From Apostichopus japonicus (Eukaryota > Echinodermata > Holothuroidea > Aspidochirotida > Stichopodidae): a stretch of DNA of 64,000 bases. How positions within the stretch are numbered: position 1 is the stretch's first letter; each line of letters begins with the position of its first letter. Under the pieces are notes generated by a model. The model saw nothing but the letters and a program-made list of their open reading frames with translations, made no database searches and was not told the origin of the DNA. The stretch covers positions 13,855,303-13,919,302 of the forward strand of contig NC_092581.1 in the NCBI RefSeq assembly GCF_037975245.1, in the 5' to 3' direction. The translations under genes and the position numbers were made by a program. This document shows, in pieces, positions 1 through 11,800 of this stretch.

Positions 1-944
1 TGTCTGGGATTGGAAATATTGGAAGGAGTATTGTTTCATTTCATTTTCCTCAGAAATAGCTATTATTCCTGCAGAATCTGTGTTTTGCCTCTTAATCATC
101 TTTTACCAGCGTTTCACATTGATTTGTGTGGTGGACTGATCCCTTGTTTGCCATTGTTTATTTTGTTGTCTTTTCCGGAGAGGAATGATCGATAAATCGT
201 TTAGACCAGTGTCGGTATTCAGCTTTTCTTTCATTTTGGGTCTCTCTTGTTGGATATTATCACAGGCTTGGAGTAAAGTCAAAGCCTGAGCCTTGGTATG
301 TCACTGCATGGGATGACCTTTGACATGGATGAATGTTGTTCCATTTCGGAATTTTAAATTTCCCGTCAGTTGTACGTCACTGCCGTGTGTCTCAGAGTCA
401 GTTATTTTTTTTTCCTTTTACATTCCATCGGTTTTTCCTTCTTTCTAAGAATGCTAAGAATATCGTGGAAATAATACTATTTCCTTCCTCCAGCCCTACG
501 TACCTGTTCAACCGTTTGCCTACTCTTATTTTTATTTGTAACCTGTTAAAAAATTGCTTAGAAAATGAGTGTATGCAGTGTAAATATTCATGACTAGGTG
601 AGTTTTGATTTGACCTAGGGAGAAGGTAGCTATAGGGGGAAGGGAGCTATAGGGGGAAGGGAGCTTTCGAAAAGTGTGTCCACCCCCTCTTCCAGTACAC
701 ACCAACACCCTGTTCATTACATCTAAATTCTAATCTTTCCAATTTCCACTCCATATGGAATTTTCTATCGCTGCTTTTCTATTCAGTTGATCCACTTGGT
801 CCACAGGTGTTAAACTACATGCAAAAGTATTTGCGAACTGGAGTGGGGGGGGGGGGGGTGGTGCCCGGCAGTTATACTGTTCCCATACCTCCCTATGTGC
901 AAAAGCAATGACCGCTAATGAGATGTTTTCATTATTTTTAACAG
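1..944. other. intron sequence, no gene seen
   Basis: AT-rich, stop-rich sequence with a 20-bp direct repeat near 625-665 (AGGGAGCTATAGGGGGA type) and a G-run near 846-858. The open frames here lack conservation or splice context. Confidence 0.6.
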
Positions 945-989
945 TCAAAATCCAAGGAGGATCTCAGGGACAATGAACACAAAGCCAAG
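945..989 (+). CDS. possible 45-nt cassette exon of the long dystrophin form
   Basis: A TTTTTAACAG acceptor precedes and a GTTTGT donor follows a 45-nt segment that reads SKSKEDLRDNEHKAK in phase 0 at both ends. It could splice directly to the phase-0 exon at 23206, placing this charged helix-like peptide before DLQAEIEAH, where human dystrophin has the end of exon 55. The donor is not strong and the segment is short, so chance is a real alternative. Confidence 0.35.
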
Positions 990-3900
990 GTTTGTTGTTT
1001 CTTGCATGGTGATGAGCTAGCTTGCACATACCTTTTAAGGCAGAGATGGTGATACTGTGGGGTCATATGGCACTGGTTACCATGGTGACGGGTATACAAA
1101 AGAAAGCTGCATTTCCTCAAACTTTGATCAAGTTGAACTTCTTGTGAAGCAATGTAGTTTTATAACAATTGCTTGCTTGTTCTTTGCGCTTTGGCCATTT
1201 CTCAAAAGTAGATCTGATTATTATTTAGCAAATTGGAACAATGACTTAATGGTCGGTGAAAAATTTGTATTGCTGCATTGTATATTGCTTTGATTATAAA
1301 TAGTGAAATTACCCAGCAAAGATAGGAAGGATTAACTTAAAGGCTTTCACCAGGATGCATGGGGCTGGGGGAGGGGGATAGTTGGTTGGAGTTGGAGTTT
1401 GGGTTTGATGGAAAGCAAAGAAATCTGTTAGCATTAGGGGAAACCAGATGAAAAATAAATTTACATTTTGGCAGGCAAAATTAAACATTCATTATACATA
1501 GGCTGTCCATGTGAATCTCAATCCCTTTTCAATTCCTCTCCCCACCCCAACCCCCTCCCCCTTTCCCCCAACATCCTAAAAATAATCACCTGACTCACCT
1601 GCAGGCTAAACAATTATTTTTAACAACAACAAAAACAAAGAACTAATTTTCTAACTGCTGGGATGTCAAACTGACCCTCTGAACATGTATGGTTTAATTT
1701 GTTTGCATAAATGACATTCAACTCAGGATGGTAGTTGTAACTTTTCCTATAGCATTTGATTTCTTATTGTTGGATGGTGCTTTGGTACTGCGCTGCTTTC
1801 CGATTCTTTTCTTTGTTTCTGCAAGAGCTTTGGTGCTTGCTTTTAGTAAATCTCAGCTTATATATTTATATATACATGTTTATTTATTTATATTCAGTCT
1901 TTCTGTTTTCTATTTTTTTTCATTAATTTTTTTTTCTAATGTATATTTACATGTTGGAAACATTTTCTTTTTGTGTGTATACATATTAGTTGGTTATTTA
2001 TAGTAAACAATATTCCATTTTGGAATGCCTGTTGCAAACAATAACTGTGCACATATATATTTATATAGCATCGAGTGCCACATACGGTAAGATAGGTAGG
2101 CTGTATAGGCCCTAAATTAGAGCACGCTCTAATTGCTAGAAGTTTTCAAGAAATACTTTCCTGGAGGTCTTTACTCTCCAAGTTGTTGTCAGAAATTTTT
2201 AAGGAACACACAAGATGACTGACTGTCCCAGTGAGGAAAATATCCATCAACGGTTGTAATAAAAAAAGTTTAAGAAATTTGACCAAAGGTGACCATATTT
2301 GAACACCTAGCATATTTGGGGCCAATACAGCATACCTTTAAGTCTCAAATGTAGTTCACAAAACTAGCTTAGGGTTAAATGGGTCAGTCAGTTGAAAGTT
2401 ATATGTTTTGGATGCTTTTATAACTTAACCAATTGAAAATAAAAACAGACTCAAACCAAATTAAGCTACCAAACAGACCCAAAGTACACTACAGTAGTTG
2501 AAACTATTGAGGTGATCCAAATAATGCAGTACCAAATATCCCCCCACCCCCGCCCCCCCACCCCTACCTTCCTCCCTTCAATCTAAGAGATCAAGAGACT
2601 GGGATATATAACAAGGATTTATTATTGCTATAAACAAAATATCCCACAGTTTTACTAAATATTTGATGCATGAACAAAACATGTTGTCACTGCCTTGCAA
2701 TTATGATTTCTATGTTTCATATTTTCTACCACTGTCAGTGATGGATTATAAAATGAAGGTTTCAGTTCACTTGTTTAATAGCTTCGTCATATCTTGGGTT
2801 CTTATTCGCTAAAAGGAGAGTATAAAACTCCCAACATTTCGGATATATAAATAAGATTTCCGAAAGACTTCATCTAAGTTCTGTAATCTACAAAATTTTA
2901 CACCATGAACAGAAACAAAACTGTTGAATAAAATTACAGTGGTGCAATGACAGCAGATGGTTAAAAAAAAAAATAAATAAATAAAAAAAAAAGAGACCTT
3001 ACATAGCGCCAAATTAGTAGACAAAAGTCACTGCTCAGGGCACTTTACAGAGAAAGCAGATTAATTTACAAAAGAACAAGTGAAAAGATAGGTCTTAAGT
3101 AAACTTTTGGTTACATGTGCTCTGTTTAATATGAGGATGGAATTGGGTGGTGTCTAACAAATGACCTTTGACCTCATGAAGTCGGGTCATCATGTAAATT
3201 TATATACAACCAGTGATTGGATCCTTTCCAAATTGTATTCTGCTTTGTGCATTTTTAAAAACAAACTACATGACAAAATGTCTGGATGAATACATTTTAA
3301 TGTTGAATATATTGCCAACACACACTCAATACTATCAATTGGTGTCCATTTTCATCAATTACAATTAATTGTTTTTTTTATGTTTTTTTTATATTATTTT
3401 TATTGTCGCTGGAAATTTGCGACCAAACTCCCACTGCTTCTTATGAGTGGATTGTTTATTTGAAGATTGCATTTTCATCATCGTAAAGTTGTTATTTGCT
3501 TCGCTTATTTAATTAAGTTAGCTCCAAAGGGTATCTTCCCAGGTCTTTTGAAAGTACTTCGTTCATTACCCAGCTCTGTTCAATATCTTTCCCAGCATTC
3601 CGCTGAGACAGTAATACTGTACCTGTAGCATCATCAGCCTGTTTATTAGGATGTCGATCAACAAACCTAGCACTCGAGTGTGAGCTAAGAGCAGAACTTA
3701 ATACAGAGTGTGTGCTCTTATCAAGAAGTGTCAATTAGTTTTGAGGTTTTGTGATAAGAGGTTTTGTAAATATCCGTCTCTTTTGGTGGATAATTTACCT
3801 GTACTAGCTTTTTCTTCTTGTTAAGGGGGGGACAGTGTCATTAAGTGGGGCATTCTTTAAACAGTCCATTCTTTTCCTTCTTCTGTAATAACCATGAGCA

Positions 3901-6900
3901 AACTTTAAAAAATTTATCTCTGGAAAAGCCATCATCGAGAAACAAGCTGTTCAGATGGCTCAATTGTCTATAGGAGTGTTGAAGTTTTTTTCTGTCACAG
4001 CTGTGCAGGTGTTGGAATGTTAACTTGGGATTATCAATCACAAAACCAGAGGAATATTTACACTACCAGGCACAAAATGTCAGTGTTTTATCCAAAAATC
4101 AATTCTGAATAAAGCCAGAGGGAGTAAAAACATCAAGAAGAAGAAATTGTGTGTTTTTTTTCCCTAACTTTCAAAAATATGAAGTATTTCTTTTATTTGC
4201 TGTCAGTTTACAAAAAAATACAGATTTGGAATTTTATAAAGTTGCTTGAATTTTCTGGAGAATTTGTTTCGGGGGGGAATTTTCTGCCTGTCGTAATGTT
4301 AACTAGATTTAATAAACGATTTGAATGATTTGTGTTTTTTTTTTTGACCGTTGGGAACATTTCTAGCTTTCTGTGATCCTATTTGCTGTTAACATCTGTC
4401 CGGTTATCAACGGATCCATCAAGGTGACAAAGCTTTGAAAGTTTTGTGTGTTTTGGCTTCTTTATAGGTTAAAACTTTGCTCACAGGTTCTGTTTTTTAG
4501 CTTCAGTTCAGTCAAATTTATTTCAAATTTTGAAGAAATAGGCGGAAATATAGTAGTTTGAGTGTTGAAATGTCTAAGACTTTTCACCCTTGAGAGCCAA
4601 AAGTGTTAAAAGAAGTTTGCATATTTTACAGTAGCAAGAGAAATGTAGTACTTACAGTGCCAGCAAAGTCCAAGTTAGAAATCCATAAAACAAAATGATT
4701 AATAGTTAGTTAATTCTTACTGGATAACCATCTTAATTCCTCTACATCTATTAAGAAACTTTTAACAGAGAAAAAATGTAGTTTTGTGAAATATGAATGA
4801 TTTCATAGGAACCATGCTAGAAGATATATATTTGTTTGTTAAAATCTCCAACAAAATAAGCAAATGTTGACCAGTTTTTACACCAATTTTTTAAGTAATT
4901 GTGAAATTTGACAAAAGGCCGCTCAGTTCGTCATTGGGTGATCTCGTACTTGTTCACTAGCAATCTTCATCAGTCCGTCCCCTGTTTACAGATATTTAAA
5001 ACAGAAAATTGATTTCTACCCCAGCGTCTATGTTTCGTCTATGTTTCATCTCTCTCCGTTTACCAGCTGTGAGCCCGGAATAAAAAAAGTGCAATGATTC
5101 ATGGTCTGTTTTAATTGTCCTGTTATTGATTTTTGGAGGCAACTGTCCACTGTTTCCCGATTCAGCTTTTGTATGAAAAGAATGTTTGATGTTCTTGTTA
5201 ATTCCATCTAAGACATTTGTTGTTCTGCTCTGTTGACACTGCCATTCAAAAGTCTTGGCTTTGATGTTGGTTTTTAAGCTCAAGATGCTTGGTTAGTTCT
5301 GTTCGCCGGTCTCCCTCCACATAGCTCGGAGGCTTCTAGCGGCTGGTGATCATTGGACGTGTAGGAAGAAAGGAGGCTGGAAGGCTCACCCTCAAATTTG
5401 CTTCCTCATGGGGTACCATCAAACAAGACAAGACAGAATCCAACAGTATTGTAGTCACTGTTAACTCTCTGGCCGGATCTGTATGTGAACAGCCGTCAAT
5501 TTGAAATGTTCTAAACAAAAAAAGAAGTCCCTTTCACAGCTCGTTGCCTCCTTCTGCTACAAATTTTCCGAAAGTTATTTGGACATTTGGTTATTACTCT
5601 TTTTCCTGGGCGATCTGTTTTGTGTTCGGTAATGTTGCCGGGGTGTGTTTAAATAGCGAGAGACGATGATTAATGCATTTGTCAATTTTTGGTGTCAGTA
5701 GTCTCTTTCTCTTTGATGGAATGTTTTAGACGGTGGAACGTAAGAACAGTTCGACTGTTCTCCGAGGGTTACTTCTCTTTCTTTTCCTGGCTAGCATCAT
5801 GGATGTAAGACCCTTTCTGAATCCTCAATCAGCGGGGGAAACAATCAGTCTCGTGACGGAATTCGACAGTGCGAGACAGTAAACAAATCTGTCTTCCTAC
5901 TTCATCCAGAGAGCAGAGAAAAGTTACTCTTCTTCGTGGCAAAGACATCCGCGAAGAAGGGAGAAACATATCAGACGTTCAAAGCAACTCGAAGGATTTA
6001 CAGAGATATTTGGAGAATTATTTATGGAATATTTCTTCTCACAGGACAGTGTGGTTAGAGAAACGCATTTCCAAATTCCCATGGTGGGAAATATTTTGCC
6101 TGTTTTTTAAAGTGGTCTACTTTTGCGGAAAAATATAATTTCTCACTGATCATAAGTTGTTTTATGTCTATAAATTGCATTTTTCTCCCCTTCCAAGGGT
6201 TCAAGTGTGCCTTGTGAACATTACCTGAAAAAATGGTAACTTTAGAGATTGACAGTTTTGAATAATTTATACTCATCTGAGAAAAAGGTTCTTATTATGA
6301 GTGAAAAAAAAGCAATTTTATTCTCTCCTAAATTTTTGCCAATATATGACCTTCTTTGGAACCAAACAAGAAAATGTAAAAAACATCTCAGAAAGTTCTC
6401 TCCTACTCTAGCATTTTGGGTATCGTCGGTAAACCTCTCAGTGTTCTCTCTCTTTCACTCTGGTTCCACATTTATGAATTTTTAGTGGAGACAACTTTTT
6501 GAAAGTCTCCATAACTTGATTTAAGTCCTTTCCCAGGAGGATCTGACATCACCTTCAATTCCCCCCCTGCCCCTGCATACATCAATTTTCCATAAGATTT
6601 TATCATGATTCTCCCATAGTATGGTAATGTGAAGGTTTTCCTTTTCTTGGCTTAGTCTCCTCCTATTGTCGGTGTCTTTCTGTCGTGATTTATTTCGAGA
6701 GACGGACGATCAATCTCGATCTCCGTCCCCGTGAACGGAAAATCAAGGTTTCCACGAGGTTGCCACTTCTGTCGTTGTCGGATTAATGCATTTCAAAACC
6801 GAGTAACAGTAAACTCTGTAAGCCTACGGTTTTAATTCCTGCCAAAAAGACAAAGATACAAGATCATTTTAAAACGTCTGGCTGTGGATATATAATTGTT

Positions 6901-6944
6901 TTTGTGAAAGGAAGTAATAAAATAACATTCCTAAATCCCGAATC
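990..6944. other. intron or upstream sequence, mostly unassigned
   Basis: No exon I can support. It holds a LINE 3'-end scrap near 2983-3056, C-rich runs at 2540-2570 and T-rich tracts. Around 5640-5810 the sequence is less AT-rich and has a TTTAAATAG box near 5649, then an ATG-GAT directly before GTAAGA at 5805; this could belong to a promoter and leader region but is too weak to call. Confidence 0.5.
2983..3056 (-). mobile_element. LINE 3'-end fragment
   Basis: On the minus strand this reads GTAAAGTGCCCTGAGCAGTG then AATTTGGCGCTATGTAAGG, the 'GTAAAGCGCC..GAGC..GCGCTATATAA' pattern that ends many L2/CR1-like retroposons of marine invertebrates. An A/T tract lies at its 3' side. Confidence 0.45.
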
Positions 6945-7001
6945 ATGACTGACGTAGAATGGGATTTCGAGATTGTCGATTTGGACGAGATTGATAAATG
7001 G
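6945..7001 (+). CDS. candidate alternative first exon 1 (acidic N-terminus)
   Basis: ATG starts a 19-codon reading frame, MTDVEWDFEIVDLDEIDKW, ending in TGG before a strong GTAAGG donor, phase 0. An in-frame stop (TAA, 6918-6920) lies upstream, so the ATG would be a true start. Eight of 19 residues are Asp or Glu. Splicing to 23206 would give a 1011-residue Dp116-like protein. The peptide resembles nothing I recognise. Support is the donor, the phase and the upstream stop; no transcript is available. Confidence 0.5.
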
Positions 7002-8144
7002 GTAAGGGTTTTGATTTCTCTGTAATGTATTATTCTGAAAGTTCATGCCATTTATGTGAGATTATTGCAGATTTTAGGTATTTATAGTAGTTATCCCTGT
7101 CACCTCATTAGACGTATATTTCAGAAAAGTAAGATATTACTGTCGTGAATTGTATAGTATTTATCCCATTATCCACTGCGGTTGTTAGGAGCAGGGTATG
7201 GGACGGGGGTTACTAAGGGAAAAGGGGGGTTCGCATGTGATAATAAGCTTCAATCTCCAATTATCGGGGATGTAAATCAAGTGCTATGAATATTCACTAC
7301 ATGTAAATTCTTGAGCCATGATGTCTTGATCAATGAGTGAGCTACCTATATGTTTACTCATTCATTTAAGAATATGAACTTTTTTTTCAATAATATAAAA
7401 AAACTGTGTGACCCTATGCATCAACTGTTCATGTCAGTGTCCAGTAAACCTGTATGAAGAAATGTGCCTTTTAGTAAATGTAAAGTAAGTTAAAAAATAA
7501 ATGGCAACAAAATTGACAATATTTACCAAGGAAAAAATTGCCAGGCAAAATAATTGAATTTTCTGAAGTAAATGCATCTATTTCTGAGAGATCAGTGGGG
7601 TGAATTAAAGTTTGCTACAAACCCATCATTATCCTGCAAAAAATTCTTGCTGTGTAATTTCTCAACAATTTGAAACAAATTGGAAATTTATCTCGGTATC
7701 CAACCACCCACCAGGCGTACATATAGAATTTTCTTCGAAAAGAGTGGTTTTGATAAAAATCTGTAATGGACTTCCTGCGGAGGGAAGCGTAACTTTCAAG
7801 CTTTTGTATAGGACCAAATTATTATATGCATGCTGCTAGCTGAGTAGAGAGCATGCCAACACATCTTATAACCACAAAAATTACAAAGTGAAGACATTCT
7901 TATGATGTAGACTTATTAGACTTGCTGGCAGGAAGCTAGCTGTAGGTAACTATAAAGTCTGTACAGTCACTCCTTGACCTCCTGGGATGCCTGACATATA
8001 CTGTTAGATATTTGTTGAGTCATAGTCAGGATGGGAGCTTGTTGAAATGGTGTGCGCTTTCAGTACCACTAAAGGGTAAAACAATACTTGTAAGCAGTCC
8101 TGTGACATGGTATATGCCTTTATAGCGACGAGAACATTGTCCTA

Positions 8145-8596
8145 GACTGAGTAGTCCAGTCACTTTAAGTGAAGAGCCTCAGATGTTTAAAGGGTCATTA
8201 CTCGAAAAGAGGTACAGAATAACAACATGGACTGAAATCAGTTCTTCTCGACAGTCAGATCACAAAATTATTTTGTGCCTGAAGTCATCCTTTAAATGAT
8301 TATTCAGTGATAAAGAATGGATGACACTCAACATGAATTTTTCAATGATATATTTGGAATGCAACGTTTCCAAAGTTGAGTTGTGTTTGCATCTGAGGAA
8401 CTGATCTAAAGGTCTGTGTTTTAGACTGAGCAGTCCAGTCACTTTAAGTGAAGAGTCTGGTCACATGTACAGTATGTCCAAAGTGTCATTTCTCAAAATA
8501 TAAAAGTGGTATAGAAATGCAACTTGGACTGACAGCAGTGATATTTTTTTTACAGTCATGTCACAAAATTAATTTTGTGCCTAAAAGTCATCCTTC
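8145..8596 (+). repeat. diverged direct repeat, two ~150-170-bp copies
   Basis: Copies begin GACTGAG(T/C)AGTCCAGTCACT at 8145 and 8424 (period about 279) and both end near CACAAAATTA(A)TTTTGTGCCT. The second copy contains a perfect 18-bp palindrome at 8562-8579. Confidence 0.7.
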
Positions 8597-8711
8597 CTAT
8601 GTTTACTTAAGGCTGATCAGAGGTGTGAATAAGGGAGGGATGCTGTGGGGTGTTTGTGTGTGTCTCTGTGCTGTTTTGTGTTAATGTTATTTTTGGGGGG
8701 GGGGGTGGTTA

Positions 8712-8800
8712 TTTGGGTTTTTACGCCTTGAGCGCTCCGCAGAGTGGATATGTGCGCATTATAAATCCTTAATTATATATTATTAATACTACTATTATTT
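8712..8800 (+). mobile_element. LINE 3'-end fragment
   Basis: TTACGCCTTGAGCGCTCCGC is followed by GGATATGTGCGCATTATAAAT and an AT-rich tail with ATTATT units; this is the same class of retroposon 3' end in plus orientation, with no coding part left. Confidence 0.5.
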
Positions 8801-11800
8801 GTTTGACCTACTTACTGCTTCATGTGACATGTGCTCATCCCTGGTGAAAGAAAAAAGTTGTTACAACCTATTAACCATCTTATTGTCCACTTAGCTTGTT
8901 GAAACTGCTGTTTGACCGTGTAATAAACACACTTTGTCAACACCCATGCAGGAAGGCAGCAGAACGAAGTTCTGTTAGTTTTAGGCCTAGAATTTTCCAC
9001 CGGTGATTAATAAAGCACTATACTGCAACTAAGCAGACGTCAGTAAGCTGCTGAGGGCAAACCATCATAAGAAATTTGTATGCTCCAGATATTGTTATGA
9101 ACAAACTCCCATAAACAACTTAAGAAACTTTTGACCTATCATGTTGAGGGAGGATGGTGGGGGGGGCCCGGGGGGATACTAGGGGTGAGATCAGAGAACT
9201 CAATATGTTTCAAAAAACATATCAACACATTTGCACTTCTCTTGTTCTTATATGTTTTCTCTTTTATTCATTGTGTTAAATACTTCCTTTGAAAGAGATT
9301 ACCTTTGTTAAAACTGTTGTTGATAAAGTTTTTTCACATCTCCTAATACTAACATGGTGATCATGTTCACCATAAAAATATGAAATGAGGAACATTGGGT
9401 AAAACTGAGAGTATTCACTTGGAGTGTGAAATTGTTACACCTTGGCAGAATGGCACAATAAGATATATTGAAACCTGCTCAGCTTTTCCCTCTAATAGTT
9501 GAGGCCTTTGAGGGGATGGAATAAATCATTGTATCTCCCAATCACAGTAAAATTCTTCCTCTCCATCAGCATTGTTATAACACAATGTAGACAGCTTCTT
9601 AGAAACTGCTATATATCATCGATATAGGCTACTCCTAGACTGTATGCTATAAGTACAGTATGTTAGGATATACAGTATATGCATGGTTACTAGGGGATGC
9701 AGATCCAGAGCTCTACCAATGAGATAATAATTCCTGTTAGTGTTGTGTGTTGGTAAAAGTGACTGCAGATTCATTGCTGCCAAGAACTGGAGCAAGATAT
9801 TTGTTACCAGTCTATGCCAGACTTGGAGATGCCTCTCAAAGCTGACAGTTTTATCACCCTTCTTGCCCCTTCTAGTTGACTTGAGTTTCTTCATCTCCTT
9901 GCGGTTTGCAATCCTTGACATGTTCACTTCACACATGAAGAGGAGAGCAGCTCAAAACCAGTACTGGAGATTCATTATGAGATGTTTTCTTGCATTTAAG
10001 CACTATTTACTCTTTGTATATGATAGTCACAGTTTTTTCGTTCTCCCGAAAAAATGAGGCCCTGTGTGCCCCAAAGGGGCACCTTTTTTATTCCGAGATA
10101 GATTTATTATTTTATATACATCTTAGAGCAGAAAGAATGAAAGATGGCTTGATACATTTCCTCCTCTGCGGCGTTATCATATGTCTTCACTTCCTATTTG
10201 GTGTGATCTGGTCCCTGGTGTGTATATTCCTCAGATATCTTAAGAAACTAGATACAGCAGGAAAACAAGCTCTTACATTACTTCTGATCTTCAAAGAATT
10301 TCTGTCAGTAATAGACTAGCTAGAATAGACTAGAAACGTCTGCTCTCAGTTTATGGGAGTCTCAAATGTCTGAATGAGTACAGGGAAGGGAAGAATACTA
10401 TGGTAAAAGCTCTATAGTAATAGCCAATATACAGATGTGCTATTTCTTGGACTATGACATCGCAAACATTTTAGAAAAAGGGACATCAATATTGGCCAAA
10501 ATGTTTGACATTCAATAAATTGCAGGCAGTCTGCCTTCTAAAGTATTCTCCTGAAGGTCCTATAACCCACCGAACAAATTAGTTTCACTGACATCTAGGA
10601 ATGTTCAGTGTGCTCATGAAATATTGACTGCCAAAAGGTCAGCCATCTTGTTCTTATCAAAACATAAAAGTTGTCATTGTCCTTTGTTTTCGTATAATCT
10701 GATGTTGTGGGACTCTGGGTATATAAGTTCTTGTTTTCCAAAACGTATCCTATCATTGAAAGTAATCTGTTGCCTATTCAGTCAACCTATTGGCCTGATT
10801 TTATTTACTATGTTTTTTTTTCCTCCATATATTGATAACTCTAGAATCAGATGAACAATAAACTTCATACTTTCATATTAGATGCTTCAAATTATATAAA
10901 CACCATGTAGAATGTCTGCTGAAATGACATAGTAAAGATACCTTGATGGTGGCAGTAAAATCTTCTTTTTACAGTTACTGTAGGGCAGGATAGGCATTGC
11001 CAAAATGACCGTTGACATTCTAGCATGCTTGCTAGCTTAGCTATTACTGATGTCCTTGAATAACCCAAAAATTCATTTGCCATGTATCAGTACTGAATAC
11101 ATTATTTTCTGACATCTTGGGTGCATGTGACCTGAAAAGTCTCGATTGGTCCTTTTAAAGTAGAGTAATATGCAGTGGATGGTGAAATTCTCAAGATTAT
11201 CATTTTACCATCTCGTTGCCATGAATGCCATAGCTCTATCAGCAATGTGAGGACAAAAGTTTTCTTCCAGCTATATTTACAAAATTGAGAATGTTCTTTT
11301 AAGCTGGTATGTTCACCCTCTGTCCATCTTTTCTTTTGTTTTGTGCGATGTTTCCTCATTAAATTTTCAAATTGATTGTAATTCGGACCTATTCAGTGAC
11401 AGGCTACAGGATGCCAAAATTTGTAACCAATTTTCGGATTCATTTTCTGGCAGGCTGTTACGTCAATGCAAATTAATAAGACCCAGGGCCTTGTCCCTCA
11501 CAGCGAACTGGAATATTCTCTTACAAAAAGATGCATTCTAATAGACTCCTTTTGTTTTTATAGTAGCCTTTTATAGCTTGAAAAATTGTGATTCCTTTTA
11601 AATTTGAAGTTTCTGGAATGCCTTGCAAGCAGACAGCGATCACTCTCTCAGGGAAAAGGAAAATTTGGGATATAAATGGAGCCAGCAGATTGGCAGATGT
11701 GGGCTTTCTCCGTCAGGTTTCGTGGACTGTAGGCAATGACATTCTTAGCACATACCCAAGCAGTTGTGAGTTGTTGAGGAAAGAATTGCTGTCGATATAG

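Noticed and set aside
3513-3734. 73-codon minus-strand open frame in the first intron
   Set aside because: No conserved motif; length is within chance for this composition.
5799-5804. Two-codon first exon (ATG GAT) before GTAAGA, phase 0
   Set aside because: It has the right phase and a fair leader-like context, but two codons carry no information; chance matches of this size are common.
9616-9936. 106-codon minus-strand open frame
   Set aside because: The basic start and low-complexity end match no family I know, and no splice sites or flanking exons support it.
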